NCBI GenBank assembly: GCA_947625615.1
Contig: CANQPB010000001.1
Coordinates: 81,669-145,668 of the forward strand
Direction of reading: 5' to 3'
Origin: an uncultured Clostridia bacterium
Lineage (GTDB): Bacteria; Bacillota; Clostridia; Oscillospirales; Ruminococcaceae
Length of the DNA: 64,000 nucleotides
How positions within the stretch are numbered: the stretch's first letter is position 1; every line of letters begins with the position of its first letter. The notes below the pieces were generated by a model, which did no database searches, was not told the DNA's origin, and saw only the letters and a program-made list of their open reading frames with translations. This document shows positions 43,008 through 53,194 of this stretch, one piece after another. A program made the position numbers and the translations under genes.

Positions 43008-43856
43008 ATGAAAATTATTGACACTTACTCTTTGGCACTGACCTCCTATGGCGATTCGGGTTTTTCCTTTGAGCGCTGGAAAAATTATATCGATTCGGCG
43101 CTGCCGGGGCTGTTTCCCATACTCGCCGAGGACGTCAAGGACGTTTTGCGCACCGGCGAATTTTCCGAGGAGGATTATTTGGCCGCGCTGAACATGGCCG
43201 GGCAAAACCGGGATTGCCTTGAAGCCGCGCACGATTCTTTTGCGAGGGTGACAAACGGCCTTGACGGGATAATAACCGAGCGCTTCGGAAAAAGCCCCGA
43301 CGCCGACGTGATCTTTTATCTCGGCCTGTGCAACGGCGCCGGGTGGGTGACGGAATACCGCGGAAAGACGGCGATTCTTCTCGGCATGGAGAAAATTGCG
43401 GAGCTAAACTGGTGCGGCGTAGGGGACATGTACGGGCTTATATGCCACGAGCTCGGCCACGTCTACCAAAAGCAGTACGGCATATTAAACCGCAGCTTTG
43501 ACAAAAGCGAAGATTCACTTCTTTGGCAGCTCTTTACCGAGGGCGTGGCGATGTGCTTTGAGCAGACCGCGGCCGGCGATCCCGAATTTTACCATCAGGA
43601 CAAAAACGGCTGGAAAGAATGGTGCGACGGGCATTTTGAGCAGATAAAGTCGGACTTTGCGAGCGACCTTAAAACGATGACCCCCGCCGATCAGTGCTAT
43701 TTCGGCGACTGGGTGAGCTATAACGGCCGCGGCGACGTGGGCTATTACCTCAGCTGCCGCTTTGTGCGTTACATTCTGTCGGATTACGGCTTCGACGAAA
43801 TAATCGGCTTTGACATCGACAGGGCGAAAGAGCTGTTTGAGAGGTTTATGCGGTAA
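43008..43856 (+). CDS. Putative zinc metallopeptidase-like protein
   Basis: MYGLICHELGHVYQKQYG (HExxH-type HELGH) motif. Confidence 0.65.
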   Translation: MKIIDTYSLALTSYGDSGFSFERWKNYIDSALPGLFPILAEDVKDVLRTGEFSEEDYLAALNMAGQNRDCLEAAHDSFARVTNGLDGIITERFGKSPDADVIFYLGLCNGAGWVTEYRGKTAILLGMEKIAELNWCGVGDMYGLICHELGHVYQKQYGILNRSFDKSEDSLLWQLFTEGVAMCFEQTAAGDPEFYHQDKNGWKEWCDGHFEQIKSDFASDLKTMTPADQCYFGDWVSYNGRGDVGYYLSCRFVRYILSDYGFDEIIGFDIDRAKELFERFMR

Positions 43857-43883
43857 GGCGGGAGCTTAAGGAGAAAAACCACA

Positions 43884-44399
43884 ATGCTTCTTATCAAGAA
43901 CTTAGAGACACCAAGATTGACGATTCGTTCTTGGCAGAAATCAGATAAAGACTTTACGCTGTCTCTATGGGGAGACAAAGAAAACGGAAAGTATATGAGC
44001 GACCCTATCCGTGAAAACATGGACGAAACGTATCTCAAATATGTCGATGAGATGGAAGACAACCCCGAGGGATATTATCTGATTGCCGAATGGAAAGAGG
44101 ACAGATCGCCTGTCGGCACCTGCTGCATATTCCCCGAAAACGGAAATTACGATATCGGGTATTGCATCTCAAAAAAACATTGGAGAGAAGGGCTCGGAAC
44201 CGAAACGATTGACGCTATCATTCGCTGGGTCAAAGCGGAAGGCGGCAAGTCTATCACAGGAGAAGTGGCGGACATCAATCTTGCGTCGATTGCGCTTCTT
44301 AAAAAATTCGGGTTTTCAGAGGACAGAAAAACGCGCTACAAAAAATGGGGAGAAGAAACCTATTTTGACGCCCATTATTATAAGCTGAACTTAGAGTGA
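43884..44399 (+). CDS. GNAT family N-acetyltransferase
   Basis: LETPRLTIRSWQKSD..., DIGYCISKKHWREGLGTETIDAIIRW, NLASIALLKKFGF. Confidence 0.93.
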   Translation: MLLIKNLETPRLTIRSWQKSDKDFTLSLWGDKENGKYMSDPIRENMDETYLKYVDEMEDNPEGYYLIAEWKEDRSPVGTCCIFPENGNYDIGYCISKKHWREGLGTETIDAIIRWVKAEGGKSITGEVADINLASIALLKKFGFSEDRKTRYKKWGEETYFDAHYYKLNLE

Positions 44400-44487
44400 G
44401 CGTTTCTTTGAGTGAGCGTTTCTTTCTGCGCAGCTAATTGCCCGCTTTTCTGTCAGACGATTTTTAATATGCGCGCTTTTATACGCA

Positions 44488-44518
44488 AAAGCAGACGGCG
44501 AACGTCTGCTTTTTTTGT
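44488..44518 (+). terminator. Rho-independent terminator
   Basis: AAAAGCAGACG-GCGAA-CGTCTGCTTTTTTT. Confidence 0.8.
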
Positions 44519-44593
44519 TTATGCGGCCCTCATGTATTTTTAAAGCGAATTTTGCATAGAATACGGACAAGAAAACATTTTTGTGAGGTTGCT

Positions 44594-45082
44594 ATGGATA
44601 TTGCGGCAAAAATAAAATACGACAACAAAATAAAGGCGGCGGTGTTCACCCTGCTGCCGCTGGCGGTTGGGGCGCTCTCCGCGGCGATCGCGGGGGACAT
44701 GTCGAAAACGGACTATATTCAGCCGCCGTTTTCGCCTCCGGCATGGGTGTTCCCCGCCGCGTGGACGGTTTTATACCTTATGATGGGCTTTGCTTCCTAC
44801 CTTGTCTACCGCGACTGCGACTATCTTCTTAACGACGCGATGAAATGCTTTTTCTATCAGCTTTTCGTCAACTTCTCCTGGTCGATAGTCTTTTTCAGAT
44901 TCGGGTTTTACACCGCGGCGGCGGTGGTGCTTTTAGCGCTTATTCTGCTCACCGCCGGGACGGTCTATCAGTTTTTAAAGATAAACAAAACCGCCGGCAG
45001 GCTGATGGCGCCCTATCTTGTCTGGCTTCTCTACGCGCTTTACCTCAACTGCGGCGTGGCGGTGCTGAACGGGTCGAGATAA
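44594..45082 (+). CDS. TspO/MBR family protein
   Basis: YIQPPFSPPAWVFPAAWTVLYLMMGFASYLV, NFSWSIVFF, LVWLLYALYLNCGVAVLN. Confidence 0.93.
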   Translation: MDIAAKIKYDNKIKAAVFTLLPLAVGALSAAIAGDMSKTDYIQPPFSPPAWVFPAAWTVLYLMMGFASYLVYRDCDYLLNDAMKCFFYQLFVNFSWSIVFFRFGFYTAAAVVLLALILLTAGTVYQFLKINKTAGRLMAPYLVWLLYALYLNCGVAVLNGSR

Positions 45083-45360
45083 AAGTTTTCGCCGGCCTTT
45101 TTCAAAAGGCCGCGAGAGTCCAGAGGCGAGCAGCCTCTGGCCGCGACCGCAGTCGCGGAATCCTTATGCTTCGCGCGCTCCGCAAGGGGTGAATTGCCAA
45201 AACAGTCCGGTGGACTGTTTTGGCAAGAGGGGACGCCCTGTAAGAGAGGGCGTCCCCTTTGCTCAGTGACGGCAGTCACTGAGCGCCCGGAAAAGGGCGC
45301 GGGGAAAACCCCGCAGGGGATTGTCCCCGATTTGCCGAGCGCAAGCGAGGCAAACAAAAG
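45083..45360 (+). repeat. Hairpin-mosaic repeat, copy E (full-length)
   Basis: Begins AAAAGTTTTCGCCGGCCTTTTTCAAAAGGCCG overlapping the tspO stop; modules as in copies A, B and D; ends GATTTGCCGAGCGCAAGCGAGGCAAACAA. Confidence 0.88.
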
Positions 45361-45417
45361 AGACGCCCCCGTTATCGGAGCATCTTTTAAACATATATAT
45401 TGCCGCACGGTTATTCG

Positions 45418-46026
45418 TTATTCCTCCGCGCTGTCGGCGTCTTCGGTCTTATAGTCGCAGCCGGCCATGGCCCACCTGCCCTCCGTCTTTATGACGAAGC
45501 ATTCAAGCTCTATGTCGTCCTGCGATTTCTCCCCCGAAAAATGCGCGGTGGCGTCGACCTCGAAGACAGAGGAAATTTTTATCTCCCGGCCGTAAATGTC
45601 AAGGTATGACTGCTTGAAGTTGTCGACATACTGCGATTCGGGGCGGGAGCGCCCGGTTATCTCGACGCTGACCGATAGATCTTCGCCGAATTCGGTGAAG
45701 TAGTCGTCGTAAAGCCTGCGCATGTAGTCCTCGCCGCTCAGGCCGAGCTCGTTCATCTCACTGCGATATCCCTGGGCGATGTCGTCCGGCATCGTGGCGA
45801 CGTATCCCTCAAAATCCTTGGCGGCGATGGCGTTTAAGTAATCCTCAACCGGCTGACGGCTCGCGTTTCCGCCGATAACGCCGTTGCGGTAAAGAATTAT
45901 CACCCCGCCGATTATCACAAGAATTATCAGCACCAAAAGAATGCGCTGCTGCTTCTGGGTCTGCTCCTTCGAGGGGGCTTGCTTTTTGGGCCGCGAAGCC
46001 GCGGTCTCGTTTACATTGTCCGGCAT
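45418..46026 (-). CDS. Single-TM hypothetical protein
   Basis: Basic/Q-rich N-terminus, TM ILLVLIILVIIGGVIILY, extracytoplasmic domain. Confidence 0.65.
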   Translation of the reverse strand: MPDNVNETAASRPKKQAPSKEQTQKQQRILLVLIILVIIGGVIILYRNGVIGGNASRQPVEDYLNAIAAKDFEGYVATMPDDIAQGYRSEMNELGLSGEDYMRRLYDDYFTEFGEDLSVSVEITGRSRPESQYVDNFKQSYLDIYGREIKISSVFEVDATAHFSGEKSQDDIELECFVIKTEGRWAMAGCDYKTEDADSAEE

Positions 46027-46110
46027 ATGTGGTGTCCTCCTTCCAAAGGGGCCGATGTAAGCCGATGCGAATATTCCGAAATTCCCGCACGGGTTTGTGC
46101 GGGAATCTGT

Positions 46111-46977
46111 TTATTTATGCGTTCCCACGAAGAAAAGCGCAAGGGTGCCGGGGCCGGAATGGGCGCCTATCACCGGGCCGATATCGGTTATCAGCGAGAC
46201 CTTAACGCCGTATTCGTTTTTAAGGATCTCCGCCAGCGATTCGGCGTCGCCCAAACAGTCGCCGTTCGAGATGAACACAGTGCCGTCGGCGGCGCGGTCT
46301 TTAAGCTCGCCGAATTTGTCGGCAAGCGCCTTTACCGAGGCCTTTCTGCCCCGAATCTTCATCATGTTTATAAGGTGGCCCTCGTCGTCGACATGCAGAA
46401 CCGGCTTTATTCCGAGGACTGCGCCCGCAACGGCGGCGGTGGCGCTTATTCGGCCGCCGCGGCGAAGATATTTGAGGTCGTCTACGGTGAACCAATGGCA
46501 GATGCTGTCGCGCATGTTCTCGCAGAAATTCGCCACCTCGTCGATCCCCGCGCCCTTTTCCTTTTCGTTAAGGGCAAGCCTTAAAAGCAGGCCGTAGCCC
46601 GCCGAGGCCGCCAAAGAATCCACCACCCTAAGTATGCGGTCGGGATATTTTTCCCGCAGCTCGGCCGCGGCGGTGACCGCAGAGGAATAGGTTGAGCTGA
46701 GGCCGGAGGAAAACGCAAGGTAGATAACGTCGTTGCCGGCGGCGAGCTCGGGCTCGAAGACCGTCAAAAAGGTGTCGACGTTGATAGCCGAGGTGTGCGC
46801 GACGGTGCCGTCCCTCATTTTCTGATAAAATTCCTTTACGCTCATGCCGTCGTCGTTATAGGTGACGTTCTCACCGTCGAACGAAAAGCTGAGACTGATG
46901 CATTTAGCTCCCCACTCGGCAAGCTTTTTGGGGGAGATATCGCACGCCGAATCGACAAAAACAGTGTAATCCTTCAT
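46111..46977 (-). CDS. DegV family fatty-acid-binding protein
   Basis: VDSACDISPKKLAEWGAKCISLSFSFDGE, SSGLSSTYSSAVTAA, VDSLAASAGYGLLL, GPVIGAHSGPGTLALFFVG. Confidence 0.94.
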   Translation of the reverse strand: MKDYTVFVDSACDISPKKLAEWGAKCISLSFSFDGENVTYNDDGMSVKEFYQKMRDGTVAHTSAINVDTFLTVFEPELAAGNDVIYLAFSSGLSSTYSSAVTAAAELREKYPDRILRVVDSLAASAGYGLLLRLALNEKEKGAGIDEVANFCENMRDSICHWFTVDDLKYLRRGGRISATAAVAGAVLGIKPVLHVDDEGHLINMMKIRGRKASVKALADKFGELKDRAADGTVFISNGDCLGDAESLAEILKNEYGVKVSLITDIGPVIGAHSGPGTLALFFVGTHK

Positions 46978-47110
46978 AAGTTTTCCTCTCCTTTCGCGGA
47001 TAGCGGCAGAAAATTTTCCAAAGCTTCTTTACCATTTAATTATAGTCTTAATTTTCGTTGTTGTCAATAACCCGCCGCCAAAAAAATTGCTCGGAAAACC
47101 GCTTTTAAAG

Positions 47111-47139
47111 TTGATTTTTTCGGTGGAATTTGTTATAAT
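47111..47139 (+). promoter_or_regulatory. Promoter for the rnf operon
   Basis: TTGATT-17 nt-TATAAT. Confidence 0.65.
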
Positions 47140-47242
47140 TAAATGTCAGGTATCCGGCGCGGCCGTAAAGGTACATTTTGCACCTTCTCCGGGCAGATAC
47201 GGGCAAAAATCCTCTTGATATTTTTATTAAGGAGGCCTCACC

Positions 47243-48574
47243 ATGTCCACCAAAACATTTCGGGGCGGCGTTCACCCAAAGGACAACAAGCAGCTTTCGG
47301 AAAACGCCGCGACAGTCCGCCTTGAAGCAAAGGGCGAGCTCACCTTTTTAACCAACCAGCATATCGGCGCGCCGGCAAAACCCGTCGTTAAGCCGGGCGA
47401 CCGCGTTTTGCTGGGGCAGCTTATAGCCGAGGCCGGCGGATTCGTCTCCGCGCCGGTTCACAGCTCGGTTTCCGGCACCGTGAAGTCGGTCTCGATGAAG
47501 ATGACCCAGTCGGGCGACGAAGCCATGGCGATAACCGTTGAAAACGACAGCGAATACGAGGCCGTGGAGGGGCTGGGCGAGCCCCGCGACTACGCCGCCA
47601 TGTCGAAAGAGGAGATACGCGCGGCGATCCGCGACGCGGGAATCGTCGGAATGGGCGGCGCGGGCTTCCCGACAGCCGTGAAGGCGACCGTCAAGGACGA
47701 CTCGAAGATAGATTACATAATCTGCAACGGCGCCGAATGCGAACCTTACATCACCTGCGACTACCGCCTTATGCTTGAGCGCCCCCGCGACGCCGTCACG
47801 GGCATGAAAATTCTTTTAAAGCTGTTTGAAAACGCCGTCGGCGTGTTCGGGATCGAGGACAACAAGCCCGCGGGCATAGCCGCCGTAAGCGAAGCCGCGG
47901 CGGGGTCTGAAAAAATAAGCGTTCAGCCGCTTAAGAAAAAATATCCGCAGGGCGGCGAGAGAATGATAATCTCGGCCATCACCGGCAGAAAGATAAACTC
48001 AACCATGCTTCCCGCCGACGCCGGCTGCGTTGTCGTCAACTATTCCACCCTTATCGCCATTTGCGACGCCGTTACAAGGCGTATCCCGCTTATCAGGCGG
48101 GTGGTCACCGTCACCGGCGACGCCGTTAAGGAGCCCTCAAACTTCGACGTTCCTATAGGGATCGACGCCGCCGAGCTTATCGAGGCGGCGGGGGGATTCA
48201 CCAAGGAGCCGGAAAAACTCATCTTCGGCGGGCCTATGATGGGCGCCGCGGTTTACACCGAGGATCTGCCGATAACGAAGACCTCCTCCTGCATTCTTGC
48301 GATGATAAACGACGGGGCAAAGGGGCTTGAGCCCACCGCCTGCATTCGCTGCGGAAAATGCCTTTACGCCTGCCCCGAGCATTTAATGCCGATAGAGCTT
48401 AAAAATTCCGCCGACCGCCGCGACTACAAGGCGTTCGAAGCCGCACACGGGCTTGAATGCATAGGCTGCGGCTGCTGCACATACGTCTGCCCGGCAAAGA
48501 GGCGGCTTTCACAGACGATAACCATGGCGAAGAGATATGTTCTCGCCGAGAAAAAGAAAGGAGCGGCAAAATGA
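47243..48574 (+). CDS. rnfC: Rnf complex subunit C
   Basis: GMGGAGFPTAVK, CNGAECEPYITCDYRLM, two 4Fe-4S motifs CIRCGKCLYACPEHL and CIGCGCCTYVCPAKR. Confidence 0.96.
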   Translation: MSTKTFRGGVHPKDNKQLSENAATVRLEAKGELTFLTNQHIGAPAKPVVKPGDRVLLGQLIAEAGGFVSAPVHSSVSGTVKSVSMKMTQSGDEAMAITVENDSEYEAVEGLGEPRDYAAMSKEEIRAAIRDAGIVGMGGAGFPTAVKATVKDDSKIDYIICNGAECEPYITCDYRLMLERPRDAVTGMKILLKLFENAVGVFGIEDNKPAGIAAVSEAAAGSEKISVQPLKKKYPQGGERMIISAITGRKINSTMLPADAGCVVVNYSTLIAICDAVTRRIPLIRRVVTVTGDAVKEPSNFDVPIGIDAAELIEAAGGFTKEPEKLIFGGPMMGAAVYTEDLPITKTSSCILAMINDGAKGLEPTACIRCGKCLYACPEHLMPIELKNSADRRDYKAFEAAHGLECIGCGCCTYVCPAKRRLSQTITMAKRYVLAEKKKGAAK

Positions 48575-49539
48575 GCAAGTTCAACGTATCAATCTCGCCG
48601 CATATCCGCTCCCGCGAGACTACGGCGACAATCATGCTCGACGTCATCATCGCGCTGCTGCCCTCGGTGATAGTCGGCGTGGCGGTGTTCGGCGCAAGGG
48701 CCTTTGCGATAACCATGCTCTCGGTCACCTCCTGCGTCGCGAGCGAATACATATATGAAAAGCTTTTAAAGCTCCCCGTCACCGTGACAGATCTCAGCGC
48801 GGTCGTCACCGGGCTTATCCTTGCGGTAAACCTTTATTCCACCGCCCCCTGGTGGATCCCCGTCCTCGGCGGCGCGTTTGCGATAATCGTCGTTAAAATG
48901 CTCTTCGGCGGAATCGGCCAGAATTTCATGAATCCTGCCCTCGCCGCAAGATGCTTTTTGCTCCTCAGCTTTTCGAGGATAATGACCGACTACCCGCAGA
49001 TCGACGGCGTTTCGGGGCCCACCCCGCTGGTGCTTGCAAAGCAGGGGACAGTGGTTCCCGTGAGGGATCTTCTTATAGGCACCCATTCGGGCACCATCGG
49101 CGAGACCTCGGCAATTGCGATTATAATCGGCTTTATCTACCTCTGCATTCGCGGGGTGATCAAGCCGCGCGAGCCCCTCTCGGTGATACTCTCCACCGGC
49201 GTCTTCGTTACGCTGTTCAGCGTTATCCAGGGGATCCCCGTTACGCTTAACTACCTTGCCGTTCATATGCTCGGCGGCGGAATGCTTTTGGGCGCGGTCT
49301 TCATGGCTTCCGACTACGCCACCACGCCGGTCACCCCCTTGGGACAGGTGATCTTCGGCTGCTGCGTCGGCTTTATCACCGCGCTGATAAGATGCGTCGG
49401 CGGCGGCACCGAGGGCGTCTCCTACGCCATTATAATTTCTAACATTTTAACGCCTCTCATCGAAAAGGCAACCATGCCCCGCCCCTTCGGAATTGAGCGG
49501 CCGAAAAAGCCTAAAAAGGAGGCGGCAAAAAATGATTAA
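48571..49539 (+). CDS. rnfD: Rnf complex subunit D
   Basis: SPHIRSRETTATIMLDVIIALLPS, FMNPALAARCFLL, DYATTPVTPLGQVIFG. Confidence 0.95.
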   Translation: MSKFNVSISPHIRSRETTATIMLDVIIALLPSVIVGVAVFGARAFAITMLSVTSCVASEYIYEKLLKLPVTVTDLSAVVTGLILAVNLYSTAPWWIPVLGGAFAIIVVKMLFGGIGQNFMNPALAARCFLLLSFSRIMTDYPQIDGVSGPTPLVLAKQGTVVPVRDLLIGTHSGTIGETSAIAIIIGFIYLCIRGVIKPREPLSVILSTGVFVTLFSVIQGIPVTLNYLAVHMLGGGMLLGAVFMASDYATTPVTPLGQVIFGCCVGFITALIRCVGGGTEGVSYAIIISNILTPLIEKATMPRPFGIERPKKPKKEAAKND

Positions 49540-50116
49540 ATCCATCATTCGCGACACCGCTTCGCTCGCCGTTATCACCGTGGTCGCGGCGATATGCCTC
49601 GCGTTCGTCCACGGCCTTACCGAGGACAAAATTGCCCAGGCCGAGGCCGACGAGCGCACCGCCTCCTACCGCGAGGTCTTCCCCGACGCCGCCGACTTCA
49701 TAGCGAACGATACAGATGTTTTTGGCGAAACGGATATAGCCGGCGTCACGATTGAAGAGGCGCTTTTGGCGGTCGACGGAAACGGCGAAATCATCGGCTG
49801 CGTGATATCCTCCACCTCGGCAAACGGCTACGGCGGAGACGTCACCCTTTCGGTCGGCGTTGACCTTTCGAACACGATAACCGGCATGAGGGTGACCTCG
49901 ATGTCGGAAAGCCCCGGCTACGGCTCCCACTGCCAGGACGAGGAATTCGAGGAGCAGTTTAAGGGCCTCGGCGGCGAGATCACCTATGTGAGCGACGGCG
50001 CCGACGAGCCCGGCGAGATCGACATGATCTCGGGCGCAACATTCACAAGCCGCGCGGTAACCGAAGCGGTAAACGGCGCGCTCGATTGCGCCCGCAGTCT
50101 TTTGGGAGGTGAATGA
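49532..50116 (+). CDS. rnfG: Rnf complex subunit G
   Basis: N-terminal TM, FMN-binding domain ending EIDMISGATFTSRAVTEAVN. Confidence 0.94.
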   Translation: MIKSIIRDTASLAVITVVAAICLAFVHGLTEDKIAQAEADERTASYREVFPDAADFIANDTDVFGETDIAGVTIEEALLAVDGNGEIIGCVISSTSANGYGGDVTLSVGVDLSNTITGMRVTSMSESPGYGSHCQDEEFEEQFKGLGGEITYVSDGADEPGEIDMISGATFTSRAVTEAVNGALDCARSLLGGE

Positions 50117-50117
50117 G

Positions 50118-50804
50118 ATGAAGGAAAATACTCCTTCGGAAAGACTTTATAACGGCATTTTAAAGGAAAATCCGACCTTTGTTTTAATGCTCGGAATGTG
50201 CCCCACCCTTGCGGTCACAACAAGCGCTATAAACGGCGTGGGCATGGGGCTCTCCACCTGCGCGGTGCTTATGATGTCGAACCTCATCATTTCGCTTCTG
50301 CGCAAATTCATACCCGATAGGGTGAGAATGCCCGCCTACATCGTCGTGGTGGCGTCTTTCGTCACCCTTGTCGAAATGCTCATGCAGGCATACGTCCGCC
50401 CGATATACACCGCCCTTGGGCTTTACATTCCGCTCATCGTTGTAAACTGCATAATTTTAGGCCGCGCGGAAAGCTACGCCTCTAAAAACCCGCCGCTCGC
50501 CTCCTTCTTCGACGGCCTCGGAATGGGCCTCGGCTTCACGCTGGCGCTGACGATAATCGGCGCCGTCCGCGAGCTTTTAGGCGCGGGGGAGATCTTCGGC
50601 CTGCGGGTTATGCCCGAAAGCTTCGAGCCGGTATCTATAATGGTAATGGCGCCGGGCGCGTTTTTGGTGCTGGCGGTGCTCACCGCCCTGCAGAATCGCT
50701 TCCACGCCCCCTCGGCGACAAATCACGGCGACAGGTTCTGCTCCGGCAACTGTGCCGGCTGCATGGACAAAAGCTGCGGCATAGGTGAAAGGAGCGAGAA
50801 ATAA
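50118..50804 (+). CDS. rnfE: Rnf complex subunit E
   Basis: NGILKENPTFVLMLGMCPTLAVTTSAINGVGMGL; multi-TM; gene order. Confidence 0.95.
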   Translation: MKENTPSERLYNGILKENPTFVLMLGMCPTLAVTTSAINGVGMGLSTCAVLMMSNLIISLLRKFIPDRVRMPAYIVVVASFVTLVEMLMQAYVRPIYTALGLYIPLIVVNCIILGRAESYASKNPPLASFFDGLGMGLGFTLALTIIGAVRELLGAGEIFGLRVMPESFEPVSIMVMAPGAFLVLAVLTALQNRFHAPSATNHGDRFCSGNCAGCMDKSCGIGERSEK

Positions 50805-51388
50805 TGGACTTTTTAACCACTCTGTTTCTGGGGATAATCTCCGCGGCGCTTGTAAACAACGTCGTTCTAAGCCGCTTTTTAGGGCTCTGCCCTTTTCTCG
50901 GCGTCTCGAAAAAGACCTCTACCGCCGTCGGCATGGGCACCGCGGTAATCGCGGTAATCACCCTTTCGTCGGCGATCACCTATCTTATCGATCACTTCAT
51001 TCTGCGCGAAAACCTGAGATATATGCGCACCATCGTCTTCATACTGATAATCGCGGCGCTTGTGCAGACGGTTGAGATAATCCTGAAAAAGAAGCTGCCC
51101 TCGCTTTACAAGGCGCTCGGCGTTTATCTTCCGCTGATAACCACAAACTGCGCCGTTCTCGGCGTGGCAATAGATTCCGCCCAGAAAAACTACACCTTCT
51201 CCGAGACGATGATCTATTCCGTCGGCACGGCGGTGGGATTTCTGATAGCCATAGTTTTGATGGCGGGCGTGCGCGAGCGTATCGAGCACAACGACATTCC
51301 CGAAAGCTTTAAGGGCATGCCGATAGTTCTTGTCACCGCCGGGCTTATGGCTATTGCGTTCTTCGGCTTCAAGGGGACTATCGGCTGA
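50804..51388 (+). CDS. rnfA: Rnf complex subunit A
   Basis: LVNNVVLSRFLGLCPFLGVSKK, YLPLITTNCAVLGVA. Confidence 0.95.
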   Translation: MDFLTTLFLGIISAALVNNVVLSRFLGLCPFLGVSKKTSTAVGMGTAVIAVITLSSAITYLIDHFILRENLRYMRTIVFILIIAALVQTVEIILKKKLPSLYKALGVYLPLITTNCAVLGVAIDSAQKNYTFSETMIYSVGTAVGFLIAIVLMAGVRERIEHNDIPESFKGMPIVLVTAGLMAIAFFGFKGTIG

Positions 51389-51425
51389 CCGGCCGCCCCG
51401 CCCATTTTTAACCGAGGTGATAAAA

Positions 51426-52223
51426 TTGTTGAATACAATTCTTCTTTCCGCCGCCGTCATCGGCGTTGCCAGCGTAATAATAGGCGTGCTGCTCTGCTTT
51501 TTGTCCGAAAAATTCAAGGTTGAGGCCGATCCCCGCGAACATGAAGTCCGCGAGCTTTTGGCCGGCTCAAACTGCGGCGGCTGCGGCTATGCCGGCTGCG
51601 ACGCCTATGCCCACGCCGTCGTCTTCGAGGGCGCAGATCCCGGGCTCTGCGCGCCCTCTAACAACCGCTCGAAAATAGGCAAAGTCATGGGTCTCGACCT
51701 TGAGGACGGCCCGAAAATGGTGGCCTTTGTAAAATGCTCCGGCAACTGCGGCAACACCGTTGAAAACTACAACTACAGCGACGGCCGCGACTGCCGCATA
51801 GCCTACCTCGCCCCCGGGCACGGCGCCAAAAAGTGCGTCTACGGCTGCTGCGGCCTCGGCACCTGCGCCGCCAACTGCCCCTACGACGCCATACGCATCG
51901 TCAACGGGCTCGCAAAGGTAGACCGCACAAAGTGCCACGCCTGCGGAATGTGCGTCTCCGTCTGCCCGAACAAGCTTATCGAGCTTATACCCGAATCGGC
52001 CGACTACATAGTGGCCTGCTCCTCCCGCTCGAAGGGCAAGGACGTCAAGGCCGCCTGCTCGGCGGGCTGCATAGGCTGCGGAATGTGCGCGCGCGTCTGC
52101 GAAAACGGCGCCATAACCGTCGAGAACAACCTTGCCAGGATAGATCAGACAAAATGTGTAGGCTGCGGCAAATGCGCCGAAAAATGCCCCTGCAAGGTAA
52201 TTACGATTGGTCATAAGGCGTGA
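51426..52223 (+). CDS. rnfB: Rnf complex subunit B (TTG start)
   Basis: LLAGSNCGGCGYAGCDAYAHAV plus three further Fe-S motifs. Confidence 0.95.
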   Translation: MLNTILLSAAVIGVASVIIGVLLCFLSEKFKVEADPREHEVRELLAGSNCGGCGYAGCDAYAHAVVFEGADPGLCAPSNNRSKIGKVMGLDLEDGPKMVAFVKCSGNCGNTVENYNYSDGRDCRIAYLAPGHGAKKCVYGCCGLGTCAANCPYDAIRIVNGLAKVDRTKCHACGMCVSVCPNKLIELIPESADYIVACSSRSKGKDVKAACSAGCIGCGMCARVCENGAITVENNLARIDQTKCVGCGKCAEKCPCKVITIGHKA

Positions 52224-53194
52224 AAAAAATACTTTCAGTATTTACAGCTTTCCTGATTTTGCTCTCCCTCTCGGGCTGCGAGGGAATACCGAAAAGATAT
52301 TCTAAGAGTTGGTTCGACGTCTTCGACACCGCCGCCGAATTTACGGCCTACTGCCGAAGCGAGGAGGAATTCGACTGTCTCTGCGATGTTGCACATTCCG
52401 AGCTCAAACGCCTCCACGAAATTTTCGACATCTATAACGAGTACGGCTTTTTCAACGCGCGAAGCCTGAATCTCCAAAAATCGGGCGACTGCCCGCCGGA
52501 GCTCTGCGAGGTGATAAACCTCGGGATAGAGTGGCATAAGCTGAGCGGCGGACAGCTTAACATTGCGCTCGGGAGCGTTTTGGAGCTGTGGCATGACTGC
52601 CGCGAGGCGGGCGTTCTCCCCGACGGAGAGGAGCTTACAAAGCGCTCGCAGCACTGCGACATCTCGAAAATAGAAATCAACGGGTCGGCGGTGACGCTTG
52701 CCGATCCCGAAATGTCCCTCGACTACGGGGCGCTGGCCAAGGGCTGGGCGGTTGAAAAGACCGCGGAGGCTTTATGCGAGGCCGGCGCCGAAAGCTTTAT
52801 GCTGTCGGTCGGGGGAAACGTCGTCGCGAGGGGAGAAAAGCCCTCCGGCGAGTGGACTGTAGGCGTTGAAAGCCCCGACGGCGGGATTCTGACCTCGTTT
52901 AACGTCAAGGACGGAGCCGTAGTGACGAGCGGGGACTACCAGCGCTGCTACGAGGTGGACGGCGTTGTCTACCACCACATCATCGACCCGAAAACGCTTT
53001 GGCCGGCGGGGCTGTGGCGCTCGGTCACGGTGGCGGACAAAAGCTCCGCCGAAGCGGACGCCCTTTCGACGACGCTGTTCTGCCTCTCCTACGAGGACGG
53101 AAAGGCGCTTTTAGAGAAAACCGGCGCCGAGGCGCTGTGGGTTTCGAAAGACGGCGAGATCACCCGCTCGGAGGGATTCCCCGATGAAAACTGA
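52220..53194 (+). CDS. apbE: FAD:protein FMN transferase (lipoprotein)
   Basis: Lipobox SLSGCEG; MSLDYGALAKGWAVEKTAE, SVGGNVVARGEKP, HHIIDPKTLWPA. Confidence 0.93.
   Translation: MKKILSVFTAFLILLSLSGCEGIPKRYSKSWFDVFDTAAEFTAYCRSEEEFDCLCDVAHSELKRLHEIFDIYNEYGFFNARSLNLQKSGDCPPELCEVINLGIEWHKLSGGQLNIALGSVLELWHDCREAGVLPDGEELTKRSQHCDISKIEINGSAVTLADPEMSLDYGALAKGWAVEKTAEALCEAGAESFMLSVGGNVVARGEKPSGEWTVGVESPDGGILTSFNVKDGAVVTSGDYQRCYEVDGVVYHHIIDPKTLWPAGLWRSVTVADKSSAEADALSTTLFCLSYEDGKALLEKTGAEALWVSKDGEITRSEGFPDEN

Noticed and set aside
42073-43008. 311-aa antisense ORF over the acyl-CoA ligase and queH
   Set aside because: Spans two confident plus-strand genes and has no homology-like motifs.
44393-44430. 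Short tandem repeat GAGTGAGCGTTTCTTT x2 after the GNAT gene
   Set aside because: Only two 16-bp units, consistent with a small slippage duplication; no further structure.
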